From Myxococcota bacterium (GTDB lineage Bacteria > Myxococcota_A > UBA9160 > UBA6930), in NCBI GenBank assembly GCA_028285625.1, contig JANQOX010000019.1, positions 124,001-188,000 on the forward strand: a stretch of DNA of 64,000 nt. The letters are read 5' to 3'. The notes beneath the pieces were generated by a model, which was not told the DNA's origin, did no database searches, and worked only from the letters and a program-made list of their open reading frames with translations. Positions 46,644 through 55,362 of this stretch are shown here, piece by piece; the stretch's first letter is position 1, and each line of letters begins with the position of its first letter. The position numbers were made by a program, and so were the translations under genes.

Positions 46644-49600
46644 TCACCCGCCGGCGCCGACGCCCTCGGGCAGCCGGGCGATGTCGCCCGTATGGAGGAA
46701 CCAGAGCTCGAAGTGGGGCGGTTCGGGCAACCCGAAGGCCTTCTGGACGGCCCGGGCATACACGGCCCCCTGCCCCGCGTAGGCGAGAGCCCGCTCGGCC
46801 AGCTGCCCCTCGCCCAGCCGGTCGGTCTTGTAGTCGACCACGACCCAGTCCTCACTCTCGGGATCGCGGTAGAGCAGATCGATGGCCCCCACCCAGTAGC
46901 CGGCGGGGCCAGCCGGACCCTTGGATGCCGCCGTGCCACCGGAGCCCGGCGAAGGAAGCTCCCCAGGAGCGAGGAGGACCGGCAGCTCGCGCGCGACGAT
47001 CGCCTGCCCCGCATCGAGCGCGCGCAACCGATCGCGAAGGGGCCCGGCCAGGAAGCGCTCGAGCACCTCGTGCGCTCTCTCGGCCACCGCCGCCTCGGGC
47101 GCCGGCCCGAGGATTCGCACCAGGGCCTCCTCGAAGGCTTCGGGTCCGGCCGAGGGCGCCACCTCTTCGAGTACGGCGTGAACGGCCGTGCCGGATCGCA
47201 TCGCCACCCCGCGATCCGCTTCTCCGTCGTGGCGCTCGTCCGACTCGGCGCGAAGCGAGGCCGCCTCCTTGGCGGTCTCCTGATCGGATGCGGCGCGGCC
47301 GAAGGGCTGAGCCTCGCGGGCCCGGGCAGCGCTACGGAGCGCCCGCAGGCGCGCGGCATCGGCGGCGACCCGTTCGGCGCCGACGCGTTCGGCCTGCGCT
47401 CGGCTCGCAGGCTGGGCCGGTCCCGAGGCCTCGCCCAACAGCCGCCAGAGGACGCCCTGGGTGTCACGAACGAAGAAACCCCCGCCGCCGCTTGCGCCCG
47501 CGCGGCCTTCGGCCTTGCTGCCTGCGAGCAGCCGCGCTTCGAGCGAGACCTCGGTGGCCTCCCGATGGGCCAGCAACTCGGCATGGGTCGCAGCCAGCGC
47601 CAGCGCGCGCGGGGCGACACTGGGCACGCGCTTGCCCGCCACCACCAGCCGCACCTTCGCGCGGGTGAGCGCCACGTAGAGCAGCCGGATGCGCTCACAG
47701 ACCTCTCGGGCATCGCGGGCTTCGTGGGCGTCCACCAGGCCCGCACTCGGGTTGCCGAACAACTCGAGCTCGGGCCGCCCGTCGTGCCACGACACGCGAG
47801 TCTCGCCGACCCGGCGCCCGCCGGTGCCCTTGTGGGTCTGCAGCAGGTAGACGTGGCCGAAGTCGAGCCCCTTGGCCTTGTGCACGGTCATCACGTGGAC
47901 CGCGTCGTCCACCAGCGCGCGGGGGCGCCCCTCGTGGATCTCGCGTTCGAGCGAGCCGTCGCGGCGAAGCCGAGCCGCGACCGCTGCGGCCGAGCCGCCG
48001 TGCTCTTCGAGCGCCGGGACCAGCTCGCGCAGGAAGCGCTCGAGACTGGCCACGCGATGGGCACCCAGGTAGCGACCCGACTCCATGGCTTCGAGCGGTA
48101 ACGCCGCACGCAGCGCCTCGACGAAGCGCTCGGGCGGCGCCTCGCGCGCCGCACGGCGAAGCGCGTGCAAGGCATCGAGAAAGCGCGCCGCCACCCCTTC
48201 GAAGCCGGCGACGTCGGCCAGGCCCGGCACCCCCTTCGGCATGGCGGCCACGCCGCGGGCGAGTGCAGCCTGAGCCCGCTCGAGCGGCTCGGGCGCGGCC
48301 CCGTCGATCTCGGCCACGGCCCCCGGCAAGCCGGCCTCCCAGAGCGGCTGCAGCGCCGCGTCGGGCACGCCCACGAACGAGGCGCGCAGGGTCGCCACCA
48401 GGGCGACCTGGTCGTGGCGATCGAGGACACATCGCACCAGCGAGGCCGCATCGACGATCTCGCGCCGCTGGTAGTGCAGGGTCTCGCGCTCCACCACGAA
48501 CGGCAGGCCCTCGGCGCGCAGGGCGCCCAGGTAGATCTGGAAGTCCGACGTGCTGCGCAGCAGCAGCGCGACCTCGGTCAGCGGGACGCCGCGCTCGCGC
48601 AACGCGGCGATGTCGCGCGCCACCGCCACGGCCTCGGCTTCGGTGGCTTCGCGGTTGCTGCCTGCGGCCAGGCCCGAACCGTCGTCGGCGGCGCGCACGC
48701 TCAGCCAGTGCTCGACCGCCGCGTGGCCCTCGCCTTCGAAGCCCGGCTCCCCCTCGAGCCGATCGCAGGCCAACAGCGGCTCGAAGGGGGGCTGCAGACC
48801 GGGCTCGGGCTGCATCACCGGGGCCACCACCCGGGCCACCTCGTCGAGCACCGCGGGCACCGATCGAAAGTTCACCACCAGGGGCAGCACGCGCCCGCCC
48901 GCCGCAACCAGCCGATCCCGGAACGCCGCGTAGGCGGCGAGGTCGGCACTGCGCCAGCCGTAGATCGACTGTTTGGGGTCGCCCACCAGAAACAGCGCCG
49001 GAGCCGGTTCGCCGTCGGGCACGAACGCCAGTGCGTCGAGCAGATCGCACTGCAGCTGATCCGTGTCCTGGAACTCGTCCACCAGCAGCAGGTCGATGCG
49101 CGCGCGCTCGAAACGCGCGACCTCGGGCCGGTGGACCAGCAGGTCCCGGGCGCCGCGCAGCAGGCCGCCGAAGCTCGCCACACCGAGCGCCCGCAGGCGT
49201 GTGCCGGCCTCGTCGAGCAGGCGCGCCAGCACGCGGGCCGAAGCACGCAGCACCGGGGGATCGAGCCGGCCGAGGTGCCGCAGCACGCGGTGGAGTTCGA
49301 CGGCGCGCTCCGCGACGAGGCCTGCATCCTCGCCGAGAGCCGCCCCTGCGAGCTTCCCGAAGTCGCCCTTTGCGAACTTCCGGAGGGACTCGAGCCCGCT
49401 CTCACTCACGCCGTCGCGCAAGGCGAGCAGGGCCTCGAGATCGCCCGGCACCTCGGCGTCGCACGCGTCGGCCAGTTCGGCCACCTCCTGGGCAGCGGCC
49501 GCGACCCTACGGGCGCGGGCCACACCGGCGAGCCGGCCCCCGTCGGCGTCCCGAAAGGCGCGCAGCGCTTCGGCCGCCCTGCGGGAGAGCCGCGCGACGG

Positions 49601-50351
49601 CCTCGGCATCGAAGGGGTCGCGTGCAAGGTCGCGCGCCTCGATGCCTTCGCCCAGCAGCTGGCAGGCGGCCTCTTCGAGCATGCCAGGGCCGACGCCCGC
49701 GCGCAGCAGCGTGGCGTAGTCGGCATCGGGCGGATCGGCAAAGACCTCGGGCAGGTGGGCCTCGAGCACCTCGCGAACGACTTCGGCCCGCTGCTGGCCG
49801 TCGGGGTCGACCTCGAGTTCCGGGTGCAGCCCGGCCTCGAGGGGGTGATCGCGAAGCAGTCGCCGACAGTAGGCGTGGAACGTGAGCGCGCGCAGCTGAT
49901 CGAGGCCACCGAGTAGCGTCCGCGCGCGGGCGGCCCGCGATTCGGGTTCGGGCAGCGCCTCGGGCTCGAGTCCGACCGGAACGTCGCCCGACGCAACTTC
50001 GACCAAGTGCTCGGCCACGCGGTCGGCCATCTCCGCCGCTGCGGCCTCGGTGAAGGTGATCGCGACGATGCGGCGCAGGACGTCGGCCGCGATGTCATCG
50101 GGCGTGGGCGGCGTCACCGCGGTCTCCGACAGCCGCATCTGCGCGCGCTCCCAACCCGGGCCCAGCGCGAAGGCCAGCACGCGCGCCACCAGCACCGCGG
50201 TCTTGCCCGTCCCGGCGCCCGCTTCGAGCAGCAGCGGCGCGTCGAAGCGCGTCTGCGCCTCGTGGCGCGCCAGGGCGTCGCGCTCGCGCGCCTGGGTGTC
50301 ACGCTCGGGCGCTTGGGTGTCACGCTCGCGCGATGTCGTTTCGGGGCTCAC
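46644..50351 (-). CDS. addA: AddA-type helicase-nuclease (UvrD-like)
   Basis: A 1235-residue superfamily 1 helicase with a C-terminal nuclease. Walker A is LLLEAGAGTGKTAVL (K50). Other helicase motifs are ITFTEAAAAEMADR, LLVDEFQDTDQLQ, LFLVGDPKQSIYGWR, VHVMTVHKAKGLDF and RLLYVALTRAK. The RecB-family nuclease domain has GAIDLLYRDPE and VVVDYKTDR. With the gene before it this makes an AddAB-like enzyme that resects double-strand breaks. The start is GTG at 50351, overlapping the TGA of the partner gene. Residues 7-30 hold a 7-residue tandem repeat (RERDTQA type) in front of the ATPase domain, absent from usual members. Confidence 0.88.
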   Translation of the reverse strand: MSPETTSRERDTQAPERDTQARERDALARHEAQTRFDAPLLLEAGAGTGKTAVLVARVLAFALGPGWERAQMRLSETAVTPPTPDDIAADVLRRIVAITFTEAAAAEMADRVAEHLVEVASGDVPVGLEPEALPEPESRAARARTLLGGLDQLRALTFHAYCRRLLRDHPLEAGLHPELEVDPDGQQRAEVVREVLEAHLPEVFADPPDADYATLLRAGVGPGMLEEAACQLLGEGIEARDLARDPFDAEAVARLSRRAAEALRAFRDADGGRLAGVARARRVAAAAQEVAELADACDAEVPGDLEALLALRDGVSESGLESLRKFAKGDFGKLAGAALGEDAGLVAERAVELHRVLRHLGRLDPPVLRASARVLARLLDEAGTRLRALGVASFGGLLRGARDLLVHRPEVARFERARIDLLLVDEFQDTDQLQCDLLDALAFVPDGEPAPALFLVGDPKQSIYGWRSADLAAYAAFRDRLVAAGGRVLPLVVNFRSVPAVLDEVARVVAPVMQPEPGLQPPFEPLLACDRLEGEPGFEGEGHAAVEHWLSVRAADDGSGLAAGSNREATEAEAVAVARDIAALRERGVPLTEVALLLRSTSDFQIYLGALRAEGLPFVVERETLHYQRREIVDAASLVRCVLDRHDQVALVATLRASFVGVPDAALQPLWEAGLPGAVAEIDGAAPEPLERAQAALARGVAAMPKGVPGLADVAGFEGVAARFLDALHALRRAAREAPPERFVEALRAALPLEAMESGRYLGAHRVASLERFLRELVPALEEHGGSAAAVAARLRRDGSLEREIHEGRPRALVDDAVHVMTVHKAKGLDFGHVYLLQTHKGTGGRRVGETRVSWHDGRPELELFGNPSAGLVDAHEARDAREVCERIRLLYVALTRAKVRLVVAGKRVPSVAPRALALAATHAELLAHREATEVSLEARLLAGSKAEGRAGASGGGGFFVRDTQGVLWRLLGEASGPAQPASRAQAERVGAERVAADAARLRALRSAARAREAQPFGRAASDQETAKEAASLRAESDERHDGEADRGVAMRSGTAVHAVLEEVAPSAGPEAFEEALVRILGPAPEAAVAERAHEVLERFLAGPLRDRLRALDAGQAIVARELPVLLAPGELPSPGSGGTAASKGPAGPAGYWVGAIDLLYRDPESEDWVVVDYKTDRLGEGQLAERALAYAGQGAVYARAVQKAFGLPEPPHFELWFLHTGDIARLPEGVGAGG
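50282..50323. repeat. 21-bp tandem repeat in the start of addA
   Basis: Units 50282-50302 and 50303-50323 differ at two positions, and partial copies lie on both sides. They encode RERDTQA-PERDTQA-RERDALA near the N-terminus of AddA. Confidence 0.75.
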
Positions 50352-53300
50352 GATCCCGCGCCCTGCCCGAGCAGGGCGAGCGCTTCGGCCTCGCCCTGCT
50401 GCGGATGAGCGGGCGGATTGCGCAGCCAGGCGAGAAGCCGCCCGCGCGCGCCGGAGTCGCCCTGCAGACAGGCCTCGCGCACCTCGCAGAACCCGCAGGC
50501 CGGGCCTTCCTGCCCGTCGGTGCGAAGCAGGCGCGGAACGAACGCGCCGTCGCGCCAGGCGGCGACCAACGCCTCGACCGTCTCGCCGAGCGCGCGGGCC
50601 ACTTCTTCGTCGTGGGCTTCGATCGTCACCCGCGCGTGATCGGCTTCGACCGCTTCGCCCAGAAACGCGTAACGCCCCTCTCCCCCGTCGCTCGCGAGGG
50701 CATAGGCCGCGGCCTGGAGCCGCTTGCCGCTGCGAACGCCGGCGATCAGATGCTCCCGTCGCTTCGCCGGGCGCTTGGCCTCGGAGAGGGGCTTGCCCGT
50801 CTTGTAGTCGGTCAGCACCAGACCGTCGCCGCGCAGGTCGACGCGGTCGGCGCGAAAGCGCAGCCCCAGGCCGGGTAGCCCCACCGCACCCAGGTCGGCA
50901 CACGCTTCGAGCTCTGCGCCGAGTACCGAGAGCAGGCGGCCCCCCTCGCCATCGCGCTCGCGAACCTGGGTGAGCAGTGCCACGACCTGTTCAGCCACTA
51001 GCGCCGAGAAGCCGGGCAGCACGATGCCCTCGTCGCGGGCAACCTCGGCGGCCACCTCGCGCGCAAGCCCCCGCAAACCCGCCCGGTCGGGGAACGGGAC
51101 GTCTACGGGCCCCTTTGCTCGCGCTTCGTCGAGGCGAACGTCGGCCGCGCCGCCCGCGTCCAGAACCAGGCGTTCGAGGGCGCGGTGCACGGCATTGCCG
51201 AGCAGCGCGGGCGTCACGTCGGGTAGCGCCGCCAGCGCGTCGGGTACGGGCTCGATGCGCAGCCGCTTCTCGAGGAACGTGCGCCAGGGGCAGTAGTGGA
51301 ACCCCTCGAGCCGGGTCACCCAGTAGTCGGAGGATGCGTCTTCGGCCCCCACCAGGCCGAAGTACGCGCCGAGCCGGCGGTGCGTGGGAGAGCCGGGCGG
51401 CGGGTCGAGCTCGTGCAGCTGGGCCAAACGGACGCGGGCCCGCGCCGCAGCGTCGGCACCGGCGATGCCTTCGGAGTCCAGCGGCTCGCCGTCGATCCCC
51501 GGCAGGGGTTCACCGTCGATCCCCGCGAGCGGTTCACCGTCGATCACGGCCAGCGCGGCGCCGAGTGCGGAGCGATCGCCCGCGGCCCCGGCGCGCATCG
51601 CGTGTTCGCTGGGCGTGCGCAGCCAGTCGGACGGGCCCTCGAGCACACCCGGCAGTGCCTCGGTCTCGAGCGACGCGACCAGACGCAGGCGTTCGAGAAG
51701 CGGCGAGGGCGCGCGCTCCTTGCCCTCGTCGGACACCCCCTGACGCGAGAGCAGCACCTGGGGCGCCGCCGAACAGAGCTGCGCAAACAGGTAACGCTCC
51801 TCGTCGGCGCCGCGGCCCTTGACCGGCAGCTCTGGCAGCACGGCGAGCAGCGCGCGCCGGGCATCGTCGGGCAGCAGCGGATCCTCGGAGATCGCGCGCG
51901 GAAAGACGTCGCGGTTGAGCCCGATCACCACCAGATGCTCGAACGTGGCGCCGCGCGCCTCGGTGGCGTCGAGCAGCCGCACCCCGGCGCCTTGCCCACC
52001 CAGCGCCTCGCGACCCGTGCCCTCGAGCAGCGGCCGCAGCAACAGCCCGAGCTCGTCGCCGGCCACGCGGGCGCTACCGAGATCGGCTTCGAGGCCCGAG
52101 AGCGCCCCCTGCACGCGTTCGAGACCGGATGCACCCGGCCCATGCCCGAGCGGGCCCGCCAGCAACGTGCGCAGGCGCCCCACGTGATCGGCCACCGAGG
52201 CCTCCCTGCCCAGGCCTTCGAGCTGCGCCAGGGTGGTGCGGGCGCGATCGCGCGCGGCGGCCAGCCGCGCCAGGCCGATGCGGCGCCGGCCCCGGACTTC
52301 GACGCGCTCGGTGGTGACGTCGGGATCCGTCTCGACCGGCGTTTCGGCCTCGCCCTCGGACGAGGGCAACCCGCGGCGCACCGGCAGCGGCAGCGTCGTG
52401 CCGCGTTCGCTCAGCCCCTCGACGTCGAGCTTGGCCAGATCGCGTAGCCGGCCCACCCCGATGCCGTGCAGGGCCAGCCGCAGGTCGGCCTGCGCCAGCA
52501 CATCGGCGTCGCCCTGGGCGTCGAGCCAGCGGTCGACGGTGCAACGGGGCCCTCGGTCGAGCAGTTCGAGCCACGCCGACACGCGGCGCGCCTCGGGCCC
52601 GCCGAAACCGCTGCCCCCCGAGAACGGCACCCCGAGGCGACGCAGGTGATCCGCGACCACCGCTCGGTAGGGCGTGAGGTCGCGCGCGACGATCGCGATG
52701 CGCTCGGGCGCCACGCCGTCGTCGAGCAGGGTACGCGCGTGCCAGGCCGCCGCACGGGCCTCGGCCTCGGCTCCCGCCGAACGCGTGAGCCGCAGCGTGG
52801 GCGGCTCGCACGCCTCGCCCGGCGGGGCCGCGTGCTCGGCCAGCGCAAGATGCTCGCGAAGCCGTTGGGTGAACGCGGGCCCCGGACCGGCGCTGCCCTC
52901 GGCGGGGTCCGGAGGGTGGTCGAGCAGCACCCGCGCACCGGGCAGACGAGCGAGCGCGGCGAGCAGTTCGGAGAGCACGCCCGTCGCATCGGCGAAGCCA
53001 TGGATGCGGAGGGCGCGCGCGCGCAGCCCCTGCCCTGCGCGAAGCGCGTCTGCGGCGCGCCGATAGAGGTCTCCCCTTGGATGCAACCCAGCGCCGGCGA
53101 GGTCTTCGAGCACGCGAAGCGCCACCCGGACCAGCGCGACTGCGCGCTCGGGCGCACGCGGCACCTGGGCCGCCGCTTCGAGAATCGCCGGCTCCAGCGC
53201 GGGCTCGAGCCCCGCATCGAGCAAGTCGGTCACGGCGGCGACCACCACGCCGTAGCCGTCGACCAGGGCGTCGAGCGGTGCCGACAACGTGGGCTCTTCT

Positions 53301-53770
53301 CGCGCGTAGCGCCGCGCGAGGATCGGTGCGAAGCGGCGCCCTCCGGCCAGACCGAGCGCCTCTGCGCCGCCCGGGTGCGCTGCATCGACGATTTCGAAGG
53401 CGAGCTGCCAGACGGTCTGCACCACGACGCCCACGCGTCCGCGCCCCCCTGCCACCAGCCGCTCGCACAGGTGCTCGCGCAGCCGGCGCGACGGCACCAC
53501 CACGCGCACCGGCTGGGCGAGCAGTGCCGGGTCGGCGAGCGCCTGCCGCTCGAGCGCGTCCAGATCCTCGAGCAGCGCGCGCTCGGTGGCGCGCGCGCCC
53601 GCGTGGACGAACACCACGGCGTCTTCACCAGCAGGCGGCGCTTCGACTGCGCCGCTCAGCGGCGCGCGATCGGCTTCGGCCCTCGGCGCCACGCCGCGCG
53701 AGGGTGCCGCGGTGGCCCCTGTGTCCTCGGGCGCACCGGGCTCCTCGCCGAAGAGCTCCCCCTGCTTCAT
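50348..53770 (-). CDS. addB: AddB-like PD-(D/E)XK nuclease with iron-sulfur cysteines
   Basis: A 1140-residue protein. The first 800 residues form a degenerate helicase-like region (PVRVVVPSRRLREHLCERL, RIHGFADATGVLSELL, FEHLVVIGLNRDVFPRA) like AddB. The last 300 are a RecB-family nuclease with LRFRADRVDLRGDGLVLTDYKTGK. One cysteine in EGFHYCPWRTFLEKRL and three in ACGFCEVREACLQG fit the four-cysteine iron-sulfur staple of AddB. It overlaps addA by GTGA. A 24-bp tandem repeat codes for repeated GIDGEPL inside it. TAGGAT lies 6 bases before the ATG, preceded by a strong inverted repeat. Confidence 0.85.
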   Translation of the reverse strand: MKQGELFGEEPGAPEDTGATAAPSRGVAPRAEADRAPLSGAVEAPPAGEDAVVFVHAGARATERALLEDLDALERQALADPALLAQPVRVVVPSRRLREHLCERLVAGGRGRVGVVVQTVWQLAFEIVDAAHPGGAEALGLAGGRRFAPILARRYAREEPTLSAPLDALVDGYGVVVAAVTDLLDAGLEPALEPAILEAAAQVPRAPERAVALVRVALRVLEDLAGAGLHPRGDLYRRAADALRAGQGLRARALRIHGFADATGVLSELLAALARLPGARVLLDHPPDPAEGSAGPGPAFTQRLREHLALAEHAAPPGEACEPPTLRLTRSAGAEAEARAAAWHARTLLDDGVAPERIAIVARDLTPYRAVVADHLRRLGVPFSGGSGFGGPEARRVSAWLELLDRGPRCTVDRWLDAQGDADVLAQADLRLALHGIGVGRLRDLAKLDVEGLSERGTTLPLPVRRGLPSSEGEAETPVETDPDVTTERVEVRGRRRIGLARLAAARDRARTTLAQLEGLGREASVADHVGRLRTLLAGPLGHGPGASGLERVQGALSGLEADLGSARVAGDELGLLLRPLLEGTGREALGGQGAGVRLLDATEARGATFEHLVVIGLNRDVFPRAISEDPLLPDDARRALLAVLPELPVKGRGADEERYLFAQLCSAAPQVLLSRQGVSDEGKERAPSPLLERLRLVASLETEALPGVLEGPSDWLRTPSEHAMRAGAAGDRSALGAALAVIDGEPLAGIDGEPLPGIDGEPLDSEGIAGADAAARARVRLAQLHELDPPPGSPTHRRLGAYFGLVGAEDASSDYWVTRLEGFHYCPWRTFLEKRLRIEPVPDALAALPDVTPALLGNAVHRALERLVLDAGGAADVRLDEARAKGPVDVPFPDRAGLRGLAREVAAEVARDEGIVLPGFSALVAEQVVALLTQVRERDGEGGRLLSVLGAELEACADLGAVGLPGLGLRFRADRVDLRGDGLVLTDYKTGKPLSEAKRPAKRREHLIAGVRSGKRLQAAAYALASDGGEGRYAFLGEAVEADHARVTIEAHDEEVARALGETVEALVAAWRDGAFVPRLLRTDGQEGPACGFCEVREACLQGDSGARGRLLAWLRNPPAHPQQGEAEALALLGQGAGS
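51483..51554. repeat. three 24-bp tandem units inside addB
   Basis: Units 51483-51506, 51507-51530 and 51531-51554 all contain CCGTCGATC. They encode (A/P)GIDGEPL repeats, probably a flexible loop between the helicase-like and nuclease parts. Confidence 0.85.
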
Positions 53771-53776
53771 CCCGAG

Positions 53777-53782
53777 ATCCTA
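53777..53782 (-). promoter_or_regulatory. -10 box for leaderless addBA transcript
   Basis: TAGGAT, then CTCGGG, then ATG at 53770 on the minus strand; the same box and nearly the same spacer as the CusF-SCO gene. Confidence 0.48.
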
Positions 53783-53785
53783 CGC

Positions 53786-53816
53786 CGGCTCCGTGACAAG
53801 CGCGGTCACGGAGCCG
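53786..53816. promoter_or_regulatory. 12-bp inverted repeat over the addBA -35 region
   Basis: CGGCTCCGTGAC and GTCACGGAGCCG are perfect inverted arms around a 7-base loop. The repeat starts 4 bases upstream of the TAGGAT box and covers the place of a -35 element. An operator for a dimeric regulator is likely; a terminator for the sulfatase transcript that ends at 53870 is the alternative, though no T-run follows. Confidence 0.45.
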
Positions 53817-53869
53817 ACCCGGCCCGCCGCGCCTAGAACGGCATTTGGGAGCGCGGCGCCAGGCCTCCT

Positions 53870-55360
53870 CTACGGGAGCCGGCGCGGCCGCGACGGCGGC
53901 TTGGCCTCGGACGCGTGCGCCTCGGCCAGGCGCTCGGCCCAAGCCTCGCGACCGGTCTCGCGCAGGCGCGCCAGGTACGCGGCAAGGTGGCCCCGGCAGT
54001 GGTAGGGCCCGCCCTCGTCGATCACCTGCACCAACGGATCCACGAGGTCGGGGGCACCCTGGATCTCCTCGGCCAGCCAGCCGTCCAACAACTCGGCCCC
54101 CCGCGCCACACGCGCCGCATCGGAGCCAGCGAGGTCGTGCTGCTCGTGCGGGTCGCGCACCACGTCGAAGAGCATGCGCTCGGGCCAGTCGTGGTAGCCC
54201 GCGTGCCAGGTGCGCAGGTAGAGGTGGTCTTCGAAGCGCACGCCGCGCTGGCACGACCAGGCACCCTGGGACGTGACCAGGTATGGACGCCCCTCGTCGC
54301 GCCCGGCCCGAAGAGCCGGCGCGAACGACTGCCCATCCCAGCGCCTGGGCCGACCGATGTCGCAGAGCTCGACGAGCGTGGCGGCGACGTCCAGGTGGTA
54401 GTGAAGGGCCTCGTCCACCCGGGGCTCGATGCCGGGCCAGTGGAGGATCGCGGGCACGCGCGCCGTCGCTTGATCGGCGGCCTGGTGGTCGGCGTATACG
54501 CCGAGCTCGCCGAAGGCCTCGCCATGGTCGGCCGAGACCAGGATAGCCGTGTCGTCGAGTACCCCCAGGGCGGCGAGCCGATCGAGCAGCTGGCCCACGT
54601 GGTCGTCCGCATAACGAATGCCCACGTCGTAGCCGTCGAAGGTGCGCTTCACGGCGTCCATGTCCGAGAGGTTCCAAGGCTGGCGCGGCGGGGGCGTGCC
54701 CCACTCGTCGGGCGCGAAGCCCCAGGGCTCTTGCGCGCTGTGCGGCCCGGGCCGCCCCCAGTCACGCGCGCGCACGTCTTCGGTGTACCAGCTGGGGATC
54801 GGATCGTGCTCGAAGGGGTTTCCGTACGCCTCGGGCGTGTTGTAGGGCGTGTGCGGATCCCAGAGATGCACGTGGCAGAGCCAGTCCTCTTCGCGACCGT
54901 TGCGGTCGAGCCAGCCCAGCACGTCGGGCACCACCTGGTCGGCCGTCTCGATGCCCATGCTGCGGCTTGCGTTCACCATCTCCTGAAAGCCCATCGTCCA
55001 CCAATGGGCCGAGTGCCGAAACGGAAACGAGGAGAAGGAGGCCGTGCGGTACCCCGCGTAGAAGAACCGCGACGCCCACGAGTCGAGCATGGTGCGTGCG
55101 AAGAACTGCCGGCGTGCGCCCTCGGGCCGCAGGTCGGCGCCGCGCCCGCCGTGGTTCACGACGCCGGTGTGGATGCCGAAGCGCCCGGTGATGAGCGCCG
55201 TGCGACTGGGAAGGCACGGCACGTCGCTCGCGTAGACGTTGGTCATGCGCACGCTGCGCTCGGCCAGCGCATCGAGATTGGGCGAGGTCGCGCGGTGGTA
55301 GCCGTAGCAGCCCAGGTGATCGGCCCGCAGGGTGTCGATGTCGAGGTACAGGATGCGCAT
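53870..55360 (-). CDS. sulfatase-family hydrolase, CLPSR active site
   Basis: A 496-residue sulfatase without signal peptide (opens MRILYLDIDTLRADHLGCYGY). The metal site includes LDIDTLRADH, and the formylglycine motif is C49-L-P-S-R. ILVSADHGEAFGELGVYADHQ supplies further metal ligands. The protein starts 2 bases after the stop of the next sulfatase upstream, so the two are cotranscribed. Being cytoplasmic, it may act on imported sulfate esters, or on phosphonates or phosphodiesters as some relatives do. No maturation enzyme is nearby. Confidence 0.85.
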   Translation of the reverse strand: MRILYLDIDTLRADHLGCYGYHRATSPNLDALAERSVRMTNVYASDVPCLPSRTALITGRFGIHTGVVNHGGRGADLRPEGARRQFFARTMLDSWASRFFYAGYRTASFSSFPFRHSAHWWTMGFQEMVNASRSMGIETADQVVPDVLGWLDRNGREEDWLCHVHLWDPHTPYNTPEAYGNPFEHDPIPSWYTEDVRARDWGRPGPHSAQEPWGFAPDEWGTPPPRQPWNLSDMDAVKRTFDGYDVGIRYADDHVGQLLDRLAALGVLDDTAILVSADHGEAFGELGVYADHQAADQATARVPAILHWPGIEPRVDEALHYHLDVAATLVELCDIGRPRRWDGQSFAPALRAGRDEGRPYLVTSQGAWSCQRGVRFEDHLYLRTWHAGYHDWPERMLFDVVRDPHEQHDLAGSDAARVARGAELLDGWLAEEIQGAPDLVDPLVQVIDEGGPYHCRGHLAAYLARLRETGREAWAERLAEAHASEAKPPSRPRRLP

Positions 55361-55362
55361 GC

